A DNA stretch of 6,903 nt from an uncultured Collinsella sp. (GCA_902494605.1 CABUUG010000100.1:1-6903), one strand, 5' to 3'. Shown: positions 1-5,955, counted from the first letter of the stretch. Translations and numbers: made by a program. The notes: a model not told the origin generated them from the letters alone.

Positions 1-7
1 CGCATCT

Positions 8-83
8 CCGTCGGAACAGAAGAAACCCCCGCGCTCCCCCTTGCTTCGCAAAGGTCGCGCGGGGGTTTCTTCTGTTCCGACGG
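8..83. terminator. Long perfect palindrome, probable bidirectional intrinsic terminator
   Basis: The arms at 8-34 and 57-83 are perfectly complementary over 27 bp around a 22-nt loop, and the loop can add a short TTGC/GCAA stem (41-44 with 48-51). Each arm has a GC-rich core (CCCCCGCGC) flanked by AGAAGAAA or TTTCTTCT. Either strand therefore presents a GC stem followed by a pyrimidine-rich, T-containing tract, the form of a bidirectional terminator. It probably ends a gene lying left of the window and separates it from pth. The pairing is read directly from the sequence; the terminator role is inference. The stem extends about 15 bp beyond what termination needs. Confidence 0.8.
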
Positions 84-190
84 CTCGCTCTGCCGCGGCC
101 GCGCTTTTGTCTGGTGGGATTTCGCTGAAGCAAAGCCTCGCCTTCGGCGGGCGTGGTAGCCTTTGTCGTTGATTGAACTATTTGTGTAAC

Positions 191-197
191 GGAAGGA
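191..197 (+). promoter_or_regulatory. Ribosome binding site of pth
   Basis: GGAAGGA lies 5 nt before the ATG at 203. It decides the start: the upstream in-frame TTG at 173 and the downstream ATG at 233 lack a comparable site. Confidence 0.75.
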
Positions 198-202
198 CAA
201 AT

Positions 203-832
203 ATGGCAGCTGCACAGCCGCTTAAGATTCGCATGGTTGCCGGGCTTGGCAACCCGGGCGAGGAATATGCCGAGACCCGCCACAACGCCGGCTTTAAGGC
301 GATCGACGAGCTGGCCCGTCAGGCCGGCGTCACGTACTGGAAAAACCAAGCCGGCGCCGAGGTCGCGCTCATCAACATCAACGATCCCGAGGAAGAGGGC
401 GGTAAGCGCCAGATTGTGCTGGTCAAGCCGCAGTCGTACATGAACACCTCGGGCGGGCCCATCTCCAAGCTCTGCCGCGAGTACAAGATCAAGACCGAGG
501 AGCTGCTCGTCATCCACGACGAGCTCGACATTCCCGCCGGTGACGTACGCGTCAAGGTGGGCGGAGGCCATGCCGGTCACAACGGCCTGCGCTCCATCAT
601 CGACAAGATGGGCAGCCGCGACTTCAGCCGCATCCGCACCGGCATCGGCAACCCTCCCGGCAAGATGGCCGTCGCCGACTACGTTCTTAAGCAGCTGCGC
701 GCCCGCGAGGCCGAGGATTTCCAGGACACCTGCGCCCGCGCCGCAGATGCCGCCGGTCTGGCCATCGTCCACGGCGTAATCTACGCCCGCGATCACGTAA
801 ACGGCGCCGCTTCCGCCAACGGCAAGCACTAG
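203..832 (+). CDS. pth: Peptidyl-tRNA hydrolase
   Basis: Cleaves the ester bond of peptidyl-tRNAs released prematurely from ribosomes and recycles the tRNA; a cytosolic monomeric enzyme. The 209-residue product matches the usual bacterial Pth length of about 190-200 plus a short N-terminal extension. The family hallmarks are in order: GLGNPG with N17, TRHNAG with catalytic H27, YMNTSG with N81, HDELD with D106, and GGGHAGHNGLRS with N127. These correspond to E. coli N10, H20, N68, D93 and N114, so the active site is complete. The ATG at 203 is chosen for its GGAAGGA site, which gives MAAAQPLKIRMVAGLGNPG; the ATG at 233 would leave almost nothing before the first motif and has no Shine-Dalgarno. 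The terminator-like palindrome upstream suggests it has its own promoter in 84-190, but I could not identify one. No partner gene overlaps it. Confidence 0.96.
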   Translation: MAAAQPLKIRMVAGLGNPGEEYAETRHNAGFKAIDELARQAGVTYWKNQAGAEVALININDPEEEGGKRQIVLVKPQSYMNTSGGPISKLCREYKIKTEELLVIHDELDIPAGDVRVKVGGGHAGHNGLRSIIDKMGSRDFSRIRTGIGNPPGKMAVADYVLKQLRAREAEDFQDTCARAADAAGLAIVHGVIYARDHVNGAASANGKH

Positions 833-845
833 AACCTACTATTTA

Positions 846-1021
846 GGGACAGGTTTATTTTGGCAGGTTCTGTATACGGAAACACCGCAGCGGCCGCACC
901 GCAATAAACCCTGTGCCGCCATACATATGCAGCGCTCCAATGGGGGCCGGTCTCACCGATGTGCGAGGCCGGCCCCATTTGCCGTTTTACCTGATAAAAC
1001 CGACCAAAATAAACCTCTCCC
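846..1021. repeat. REP/MITE-like element with inverted GGGASAGGTTTATTTTGG ends
   Basis: An 18-bp sequence at 846-863 recurs inverted at 1004-1021 with one mismatch (C/G); the inner 13 bp (AGGTTTATTTTGG, 851-863) are perfectly complementary to 1004-1016. Degenerate relatives of the AGGGTTTAT core lie in the reverse orientation at about 901-917 and 1039-1055. The GGGACAGG start is shared with the different palindromes at 3529-3563 and 5886-5920, suggesting related repeat families. No open reading frame occupies this gap. A relationship to transposase-mobilised REP sequences is inference; no transposase is in the window. Confidence 0.6.
943..976. repeat. GC-rich hairpin inside the inverted-repeat element
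   Basis: GGGGCCGGTCTC (943-954) pairs with GAGGCCGGCCCC (965-976): 12 bp with one G-T wobble and a 10-nt loop. On the + strand it is followed by ATTTGCCGTTTTA, so it could act as a weak terminator for pth, whose stop is 110 bp upstream, or be the centre of the repeat element. The T-run is not adjacent to the stem, so the terminator reading is uncertain. Confidence 0.5.
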
Positions 1022-1095
1022 CCTTTGGAAGGCCAAAGTGGATAAACCCTGCTCCCAACCGCCGAAGACACACGTAAGCGACATGTCCATGAGGG

Positions 1096-1101
1096 TATAA
1101 T
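1096..1101 (+). promoter_or_regulatory. Probable -10 box of the nfnAB operon
   Basis: A perfect TATAAT lies 105 bp before the ATG at 1207, in the intergenic gap. I see no convincing -35 hexamer at 16-18 bp upstream (the sequence there is near CGTAAG) and no TGn extension. Either the promoter relies on an activator or the match is partly chance. Transcription would start near 1107-1110. Confidence 0.5.
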
Positions 1102-1105
1102 TTGC

Positions 1106-1188
1106 ACCGTATGTCTGCACAACGCCTGTGCGCGTACGGTTTTATTCGGGCTACCGTCCATTTCCGTGGAGGCACGGTTCGGCAGCCC
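1106..1188 (+). promoter_or_regulatory. Structured leader with alternative stems upstream of nfnA
   Basis: ACCGT occurs at 1106-1110 and 1153-1157, and its complement ACGGT at 1136-1140 and 1174-1178, in strict alternation. Three mutually exclusive stems are possible. The first is 1106-1111 with 1135-1140, supported by an inner GCAC/GTGC stem (1117-1120 with 1128-1131) and followed by TTTATT. The second is 1136-1140 with 1153-1157. The third is 1153-1157 with 1174-1178, enclosed by GGGCT/AGCCC (1148-1152 with 1184-1188). This resembles a terminator/antiterminator attenuation leader. A weakness is that the first arm lies very near the predicted transcription start and could be partly absent. 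I match it to no known riboswitch class. Confidence 0.35.
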
Positions 1189-1206
1189 TAACAAGAGAGG
1201 GGTTCT

Positions 1207-2046
1207 ATGTATAAGATCCTGGAGAAGACGCAGTTCTCGGAGAAGGTGTTCAAGTTCCGCATCGAGGCGCCCGCAATCGCCAAGCATGCGCACGCTGGAC
1301 AGTTCCTCATGGTTCGCGCCAACGAGACGGGCGAGCGCGTCCCGTTTACCCTGGCCGGCTGGAACGGTGACGAGGGCTGGGTCGAGTTCATCTTCATGGT
1401 GATCGGCAAGACCACCGAAATGCTTTCCACCTACGAGGCCGGCGAGTCGCTGCGCGACGTCGTGGGCCCGCTGGGCGTTCCCACCGAGATGGCCGAGGGC
1501 CCCTGCGCCGTCATTGGCGGCGGCGTCGGCCTGGCAATTGCCTTCCCGGTCGCCAAGCACCTGGTCGAGACCGGTCACGAGGTGCACGCCATCATGGGCG
1601 CCCGCACCAAGGACCTCCTGCTCATGGAGGACCAGTTCCGCGAGCTCCTCGACGAGGACCACATCCACATCACCACTGACGACGGTTCCTACGGCGAGCA
1701 GGGCGTTGTTACCGCTCCGCTGGAGCGCCTACTGCAGGACAAGGCCGTGAGCCAGGTCTTCTGTGTCGGCCCCGTTCCGATGATGAAGTTCTCGACCCTC
1801 ACCGCCCAGAAGTACGACACCCCCATCACCGCGTCCCTCAACCCCATCATGGTTGACGGCACCGGTATGTGCGGCTGCTGCCGCGTCGAGGTGGGCGGCG
1901 TGACCAAGTTCGCTTGCGTCGACGGCCCCGACTTTGATGCCACCCTGGTCGACTGGGATGACCTTCGTGCCCGCCAGGCCGCTTACCGTTCCGAAGAGGG
2001 CGAGTCCCTCAAGGCCTATGAGGAAAAGAGCTGCGCATGCCACTAG
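1207..2046 (+). CDS. nfnA: FAD/NAD-binding ferredoxin-NADP reductase-type subunit, NfnA-like (sulfide/dihydroorotate dehydrogenase-like)
   Basis: Probable small subunit of a ferredoxin:NAD(P) oxidoreductase in the cytosol. Residues 1-95 form a ferredoxin-reductase FAD domain with R44-V-P-F-T48 as the flavin-binding motif. Residues 100-200 form a nucleotide-binding domain starting IGGGVG (103-108) and containing CVGPVPMM (186-193). Residues 215-245 carry the [2Fe-2S] site DGTGMCGCCRV...FACVDGP with D217, C222, C225 and C237. In the studied Thermotoga NfnA the cluster is, as I recall, held by one Asp and three Cys, which fits this set. C224 and the terminal CACH (C276, C278) are extra cysteines. 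The 279-residue length is normal for the family. The ATG is preceded by AGAGAGGGG (1194-1202). The stop overlaps the next gene by 10 bp, implying translational coupling to its partner. The family is certain; true NfnA function, rather than another oxidoreductase role, is inferred from the neighbour. Confidence 0.88.
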   Translation: MYKILEKTQFSEKVFKFRIEAPAIAKHAHAGQFLMVRANETGERVPFTLAGWNGDEGWVEFIFMVIGKTTEMLSTYEAGESLRDVVGPLGVPTEMAEGPCAVIGGGVGLAIAFPVAKHLVETGHEVHAIMGARTKDLLLMEDQFRELLDEDHIHITTDDGSYGEQGVVTAPLERLLQDKAVSQVFCVGPVPMMKFSTLTAQKYDTPITASLNPIMVDGTGMCGCCRVEVGGVTKFACVDGPDFDATLVDWDDLRARQAAYRSEEGESLKAYEEKSCACH

Positions 2047-3446
2047 TTAACGGTCGTTTCGTTGCCGATATGAAGTCGCCCCGCACCCCCGATAACGAGG
2101 AGCCGGCTGCTGAGCGCGCCTGCGACTTCCGCCCCGTCGACAAGGGCTTCACCGAGGAGATGGCGCTGGCCGAGGCCGAGCGCTGCCTCAACTGCAAGAA
2201 GCCGTTCTGTGTTGAGGGCTGCCCCGTCAACATCAACATCCCCCGCTTTATCGAGCAGATCCGCGAGAAGGACTTCGGCGGCGCTCTCGATACCATCCGC
2301 GAGGACTCCATGCTTCCCGCCATCTGCGGCCGCGTCTGCCCGCAGGAGAACCAGTGCGAGGGCAAGTGCATCCGTGGCAAGAAGTCCGAGCCCGTGGCCA
2401 TCGGCCAGCTCGAGCGCTTCCTGGGTGACCGCCCCGAGCTCGCGTCCACGCCCAAGATGGCTCCCAAGAACGGCAAGAAGGTCGCCGTCGTCGGCTCCGG
2501 CCCGTCCGGCATCACCTGCGCCGGCGAGCTCGCCCGCAACGGCTTTGACGTTACCGTCTTTGAGGCATTCTTCACCGGCGGCGGCGTGCTGGTCTACGGC
2601 ATCCCCGAGTTCCGTCTGCCCAAGGCAGTCGTCAAGCGCGAGATTGACGGCCTGGAGGACATGGGCGTCAAGTTTGAGTACAACTCCGTCGTGGGCAACA
2701 TGGCCACGGCCGAAGAGCTGTTCGAGCAGGGCTTCGACGCCATCTACGTGGCGACCGGCGCTGGCCTGCCCAAGTTCCTCAACGTCCCCGGCGAGAACCT
2801 GCCCAACGTCTTCTTCGCGAACGAGTACCTCACCCGCGTGAACCTGATGAAGGCCAACAAGTTCCCCGAGTACGACACCCCCACCAAGCACGGCAAGAAC
2901 GTCGTTGTCTTTGGCGGCGGCAACGTGGCTATGGACGCCGTCCGTACCGCCAAGCGCCTGGGCGCCGAGCACGCCATCATCGCCTACCGTCGTACCGAGG
3001 ACGAGATGCCCTGCCGTCGCGCCGAGCTGCACCATGCTAAGGCCGAAGGCGTCGAGGTTCTGCCGCTCGTCTCCCCGCTCGAGTTTGTCGCTGGCGAGGA
3101 CGGCTCCGTGTGCGCCGTCAAGGTCCAGAAGATGGAACTCGGCGAGCCTGACGAGTCCGGCCGTCGCCGCCCGGTGCCCATCGAGGGCGCCATCGAGGAG
3201 ATCCCCTGCGACGTCGCGATCTCGGCTATCGGCACCAACGCCAACCCCTTCGCAAAGAAGATCGGCGGCAAGATGGAGCTCAACAAGTGGGGCTACATCG
3301 TCGCCGACGAGGAGACCGGCCAGACCACCGATCCCCGCATCTGGGCCGGCGGTGACATCGTCACCGGTGCCGCTACGGTCATTCTGGCGATGGGCGCCGG
3401 CAAGAAGGCCGCCGCTTCGATCACCAAGAGCCTGCTGGGCGAGTAA
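2037..3446 (+). CDS. gltA: NADPH-dependent glutamate synthase small-subunit homologue (GltA family), probable NfnB
   Basis: A 469-residue iron-sulfur flavoprotein. The N-terminal region has two cysteine groups for [4Fe-4S] clusters: C50, C53, C58, C62 and C97, C101, C107, C111. An FAD-binding fold begins VVGSGPSG (151-158), a second nucleotide-binding fold for NAD(P)H begins VFGGGNVAMD (291-300), and the closing FAD motif is WAGGDIVTGAATV (436-448). The full-length family is present with no truncation. Such proteins are routinely annotated as homotetrameric glutamate synthase. Here the ATG lies inside the NfnA-like gene (10-bp overlap), and no large glutamate synthase subunit is in the window. 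The better reading is therefore NfnB of an NADH-dependent reduced ferredoxin:NADP+ oxidoreductase, which couples ferredoxin and NADH oxidation to NADP+ reduction by electron bifurcation. The possible Shine-Dalgarno GAGGAAAAG (2020-2028) is loosely placed, consistent with coupled translation. Family assignment is firm; the specific reaction is inference. Confidence 0.9.
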   Translation: MPLVNGRFVADMKSPRTPDNEEPAAERACDFRPVDKGFTEEMALAEAERCLNCKKPFCVEGCPVNINIPRFIEQIREKDFGGALDTIREDSMLPAICGRVCPQENQCEGKCIRGKKSEPVAIGQLERFLGDRPELASTPKMAPKNGKKVAVVGSGPSGITCAGELARNGFDVTVFEAFFTGGGVLVYGIPEFRLPKAVVKREIDGLEDMGVKFEYNSVVGNMATAEELFEQGFDAIYVATGAGLPKFLNVPGENLPNVFFANEYLTRVNLMKANKFPEYDTPTKHGKNVVVFGGGNVAMDAVRTAKRLGAEHAIIAYRRTEDEMPCRRAELHHAKAEGVEVLPLVSPLEFVAGEDGSVCAVKVQKMELGEPDESGRRRPVPIEGAIEEIPCDVAISAIGTNANPFAKKIGGKMELNKWGYIVADEETGQTTDPRIWAGGDIVTGAATVILAMGAGKKAAASITKSLLGE

Positions 3447-3474
3447 TCACCTGCGGCGCTAGCCACCAAACGGC

Positions 3475-3514
3475 AAAGTCCCCGTCGAGCACACGCCCGG
3501 CGGGGACTTTTTTT
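3475..3514 (+). terminator. Intrinsic terminator of the nfnAB operon
   Basis: AAAGTCCCCG (3475-3484) pairs perfectly with CGGGGACTTT (3501-3510), and the closing Ts continue to give seven in a row (3508-3514). It lies 28 bp after the stop of the second subunit. The A-rich left flank means it may also stop transcripts from the minus strand. Confidence 0.9.
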
Positions 3515-3528
3515 ATGCCGGCCGCCCG

Positions 3529-3563
3529 ATCACCACGATGGGGACAGGCACCTTTGTGGTGGT
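3529..3563 (+). repeat. REP-like palindrome, copy 1 (GGGGACAGGCACC type)
   Basis: The left arm 3529-3541 pairs with 3551-3563 (CCTTTGTGGTGGT) at 10 of 13 positions plus two G-T wobbles, around the loop GGACAGGCA. Positions 3540-3563 are identical over 24 bp to the minus strand of 5886-5909. This copy has decayed in its left arm. The short GGGGAC-headed palindrome is of the kind linked to REP-associated transposases; that link is inference. Confidence 0.75.
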
Positions 3564-3586
3564 TGGGGACTTGCCCGGTCGTTTTG

Positions 3587-3803
3587 TCTCAATCTGTAAC
3601 AGTTAGGCCCTGTTGAGCCTTGTAGTTGTTACAGATCGAGATATTTCTCCAGCCGCCCCCCGCTTTGTCTCAATCTGTAACAGTTGGAGGCCAAATTCCT
3701 CGCTACGTGTTACAGATCGAGACGTTAGGTTGGCGGCCGAACAGTTCGTCTCAATCTGTAACACCTGGAACCCAAATATCTGGCTTGGTGTTACAGATTG
3801 AGA
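3587..3803. repeat. Phased array of six alternating TCTCRATCTGTAAC arms (three 81-bp palindromic units)
   Basis: Forward arms start at 3587, 3668 and 3749; inverted arms (GTTACAGATYGAGA) start at 3628, 3709 and 3790. Both series step by exactly 81 bp. Intervals within a unit are 27 nt and between units 26 nt, so arm centres are 40-41 bp apart throughout. Unit 3 is a perfect 17-bp stem (3749-3765 with 3787-3803); units 1 and 2 carry one A/C mismatch. The interval sequences are mostly unlike each other, although the loops of units 2 and 3 share TGGA..CCAAAT..CT.GCT..GT. The array fills the gap between the convergent nfnB and surface-protein genes. No T-run follows any stem, so these are not ordinary terminators. 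The function is unknown. Confidence 0.9.
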
Positions 3804-3840
3804 TCTTGCAAAAGCCGAGAATGGGCGTTGTCGCCAAAAC

Positions 3841-5859
3841 CTAACGCTTGCGACGCTTGGTCGCGGCGATGCCGGCCGCGGCAACGGTTGCGCCGGCGAT
3901 GCCCAAGGCGGCGACCGTCATCGCGGTGGTATCCCCCGTGGTAGTCAGGACAGCATCGCCCTTCTTGGCCTGCGTGGTTTTCTCAACCGTCTTGGTCGTG
4001 GCGGTTGTCGTGGCCGGCTTGGCCGCGGGTTTGGTCTCGGGCTTCACCTCGGGCTTGGTCTCGGGCTTCACCTCGGGCTTGGTCTCGGGCTTAACCTCAG
4101 GCTGCGGTGTCGGATTGGGATCCGGCGTAGGCTGCAGATCGGGAGTCGGCGTGGCTTCAGGCGTAAAGGTCAAATCGGTGTTGAGCCACAGGGTTTCAAT
4201 CCAGCCGCTCTCGGGATCAACTACACTCGCTTCGCCCATCTGGTAGCCGCACTCCACGCCATTGACCACCAGCTTGGTGTTCGGCGTAAAGTAGAAACCG
4301 TGCGCCGGCTTAAAGTACAGGCCGTAACGATAGGTCACACCGGGCTTAAACGCGTCGATATGGTTGGTGATGTGCTGGTCCCAGAACTCAACGGAATTTA
4401 CTTCGCTGCCGTCGCCGCCCGTCCAGAACTCGCACTGGAGAATAGAGTCGGAACCCGCCGGAGTACCCGCCGTAAAGACCGGCCTGTCGCCTGCCTTAAA
4501 GGTGGTCATGGCACCGTTAATCTCGATAAGGTCGATTGCCCGCCACTCATCAATCGGAGCCTCGCACAGCATATTGTCAGCATTGGGCGCGAAGACGCCG
4601 TTGACGGTCTTGATGTGGTGCGCCCAATGACCGTTGACGTTCATATTGCAGTCATCGGCCACGGTATTGTTGCCCTTGAGCCTCAGCTTGACGGAATACA
4701 TGTAGAACTTGCCCTCTTCGAAGTGGTCAATCTTCTTCATGCCCGGCTTGTACTCTGCGGGATCGGAATACCAGAAGGCGACGGGTACCGACTCCCCGGA
4801 TTCCATATTGAGCTCCATTTCCTCCCAGCACTCGTAGGCGATCTCGTACTTGTCGGCATCGGCAGCGGGGATCGTCGCGGTCGCGCGCGGTGCCTCGCCG
4901 GGCGCGTAGTCGGTTTTCACGTCGTTGACGTCCAGGTTATGGAGGGCTTCGTTTTCCGACGCAACGAGCGTAATTTCGCTATTGATGACGTAGCGGAGGT
5001 AATAATCGTACCTGGTTTCGTTGAGGATAGTCGAGCTGCCTTCATAGTCAGTTCCGGTATACTCCAGTGCCGAGCCAATATAGAGAGCCTCATTGCGCGT
5101 GAGTCGATACGAGCCGCCTGCCGCGCCACCCGTAAAGGTCAGCGTCAGCCTCATGTGATCGCCAACAGGCTCAAAGCGGGCCGTCACATCGGACATAGAT
5201 GTGTCCTGGACTTCAGCCAGGGTGCCCGAAGCAGCATCGGCCCGGTAGTACTTGGTTTCGACAAGTTCGCAGAGCGGCTCATCCGGCATGCCGCCCTCAA
5301 CATCGGGAAAATCATAGGTATACGACTGGCCCTTTTCGAGTGTGACATTGCTCGGAAGCGCGCAGTCCGTGTAGCGGGAAACCACGGTCGTATTGACCCT
5401 AACGTCGCTGCCGCCAACAACATCGGTCACACCGCAGGGCATGATGGCGTTGCTCGCCGGCATGGCGGCGCTGTCGCTGGGAGTGTTTTGTTCGGCGAGT
5501 GTCGCATCGTTCACCGTTGCCGCTGATGCGTCCTGCTGAGCCTGCTGAGGTTCTGCCGTGGATTGCGCCACCGGAGCCGTGTCAGTCATCGGCGCAGCCG
5601 GGGCCACCGGTACCGGCGCCGGAGCCGCCGTATCCTCCGCAACCGTCGGCGTCACCGGAGCCGCGGCAACCTCATCCGTCCCAGCGGCGGGATCGGCGCA
5701 TTCCATCGCCAGCGCCACGCTCGGCAGCAGAAGCTGGCCAACCATAAGCGCGCACGCGCCGGCGCAAGCTATTTTGGCACCCACGCAGCGCCAAGTACCG
5801 TGGACCAACGAGCAGGTGCGTTCGCGCTGGGTCTCCATATTAAAGTGGCTTCCGTTCAT
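3841..5859 (-). CDS. Secreted, cell-wall-anchored surface protein with two tandem C-terminal modules
   Basis: A 672-residue exported protein; no ligand can be named. The ATG at 5859 has AAGGAGG five nt upstream. Residues 1-28 are a long polar N-region and about 29-51 a hydrophobic signal segment ending PSVALA, with likely cleavage after A51. Residues 57-135 are a low-complexity Ala/Pro/Thr/Gln linker. Two similar modules follow: FEEGKFYMY (380-388) to VNG (408-410) and FKPGVTYRY (504-512) to VNG (532-534), each with 29 residues from F to N. An N-terminal LEKGQSYTY (174-182) may mark a third, diverged one. Paired cysteines (C344, C404, C432, C476, C537) could form disulfides. Residues 565-630 are a Pro/Thr stalk with a KPEVKPET repeat. 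The end is LTTTGD (638-643), a hydrophobic segment and KRRKR, a variant of the LPxTG sorting signal. Probably adhesin-like, displayed by a sortase encoded elsewhere. A REP-like palindrome sits in its upstream region. Confidence 0.85.
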   Translation of the reverse strand: MNGSHFNMETQRERTCSLVHGTWRCVGAKIACAGACALMVGQLLLPSVALAMECADPAAGTDEVAAAPVTPTVAEDTAAPAPVPVAPAAPMTDTAPVAQSTAEPQQAQQDASAATVNDATLAEQNTPSDSAAMPASNAIMPCGVTDVVGGSDVRVNTTVVSRYTDCALPSNVTLEKGQSYTYDFPDVEGGMPDEPLCELVETKYYRADAASGTLAEVQDTSMSDVTARFEPVGDHMRLTLTFTGGAAGGSYRLTRNEALYIGSALEYTGTDYEGSSTILNETRYDYYLRYVINSEITLVASENEALHNLDVNDVKTDYAPGEAPRATATIPAADADKYEIAYECWEEMELNMESGESVPVAFWYSDPAEYKPGMKKIDHFEEGKFYMYSVKLRLKGNNTVADDCNMNVNGHWAHHIKTVNGVFAPNADNMLCEAPIDEWRAIDLIEINGAMTTFKAGDRPVFTAGTPAGSDSILQCEFWTGGDGSEVNSVEFWDQHITNHIDAFKPGVTYRYGLYFKPAHGFYFTPNTKLVVNGVECGYQMGEASVVDPESGWIETLWLNTDLTFTPEATPTPDLQPTPDPNPTPQPEVKPETKPEVKPETKPEVKPETKPAAKPATTTATTKTVEKTTQAKKGDAVLTTTGDTTAMTVAALGIAGATVAAAGIAATKRRKR
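4027..4098 (-). repeat. Three 24-bp tandem repeats encoding the KPEVKPET stalk
   Basis: Units at 4027-4050, 4051-4074 and 4075-4098 differ by one or two bases and encode an eight-residue Lys/Pro/Glu repeat in the wall-spanning stalk of the surface protein. Because 24 is a multiple of three, slippage would change stalk length without breaking the frame. Confidence 0.9.
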
Positions 5860-5864
5860 AACGG

Positions 5865-5871
5865 CCTCCTT
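5865..5871 (-). promoter_or_regulatory. Ribosome binding site of the surface-protein gene
   Basis: AAGGAGG on the minus strand, 5 nt before the ATG at 5859. It fixes the start and excludes the longer frame beginning at 5943, whose extra 28 codons run through the REP-like palindrome. Confidence 0.85.
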
Positions 5872-5885
5872 GGTCGAAAGGCTAT

Positions 5886-5920
5886 ACCACCACAAAGGTG
5901 CCTGTCCCCTTTGTGGTGGT
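5886..5920 (-). repeat. REP-like palindrome, copy 2 (GGGGACAGGCACC type)
   Basis: ACCACCACAAAGG (5886-5898) and CCTTTGTGGTGGT (5908-5920) are perfect 13-bp complements around a 9-nt loop. The minus strand matches copy 1 at 3540-3563 over 24 bp, so the two copies are inverted relative to each other and bracket the array plus the surface-protein gene. This copy lies just 5' of the ribosome binding site, where a promoter or leader would be expected. Confidence 0.85.
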
Positions 5921-5955
5921 CCTGTACAACCAAGATGCGCCAAATGACTCCGTAC

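Noticed and set aside
173..202. TTG start for pth adding 10 residues
   Set aside because: No ribosome binding site precedes it, and it would translate through the GGAAGGA site that serves the ATG at 203.
1064..1080. A -35 box for the TATAAT at 1096
   Set aside because: No hexamer at 16-18 bp spacing resembles TTGACA closely enough to call.
829..1668. Minus-strand 279-codon open frame
   Set aside because: It starts inside the NfnA-like gene opposite well-conserved codons and runs through the repeat-bearing intergenic gap; no domain or start signal is visible.
2043..3035. Minus-strand 330-codon open frame
   Set aside because: Antisense shadow of the GltA/NfnB gene caused by GC-rich third positions; repetitive Leu/Gly/Val/Asp composition and no motifs.
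3587..3803. CRISPR array
   Set aside because: The repeats alternate in orientation, arms are only 14-17 bp, the intervals are 26-27 nt, and no cas gene is present.
3823..3840. Terminator of the surface-protein gene
   Set aside because: GGCG-ACAA-CGCC on the minus strand is only a 4-bp stem and the later TTTT is too far away.
4300..5526. Plus-strand 408-codon open frame
   Set aside because: Antisense to the surface-protein gene, which has a strong ribosome binding site, signal peptide and anchor. The plus frame has none of these.
5860..5943. Longer N-terminus for the surface protein
   Set aside because: The added codons run through the REP-like palindrome and the AAGGAGG site; the ATG at 5859 gives a proper signal peptide.
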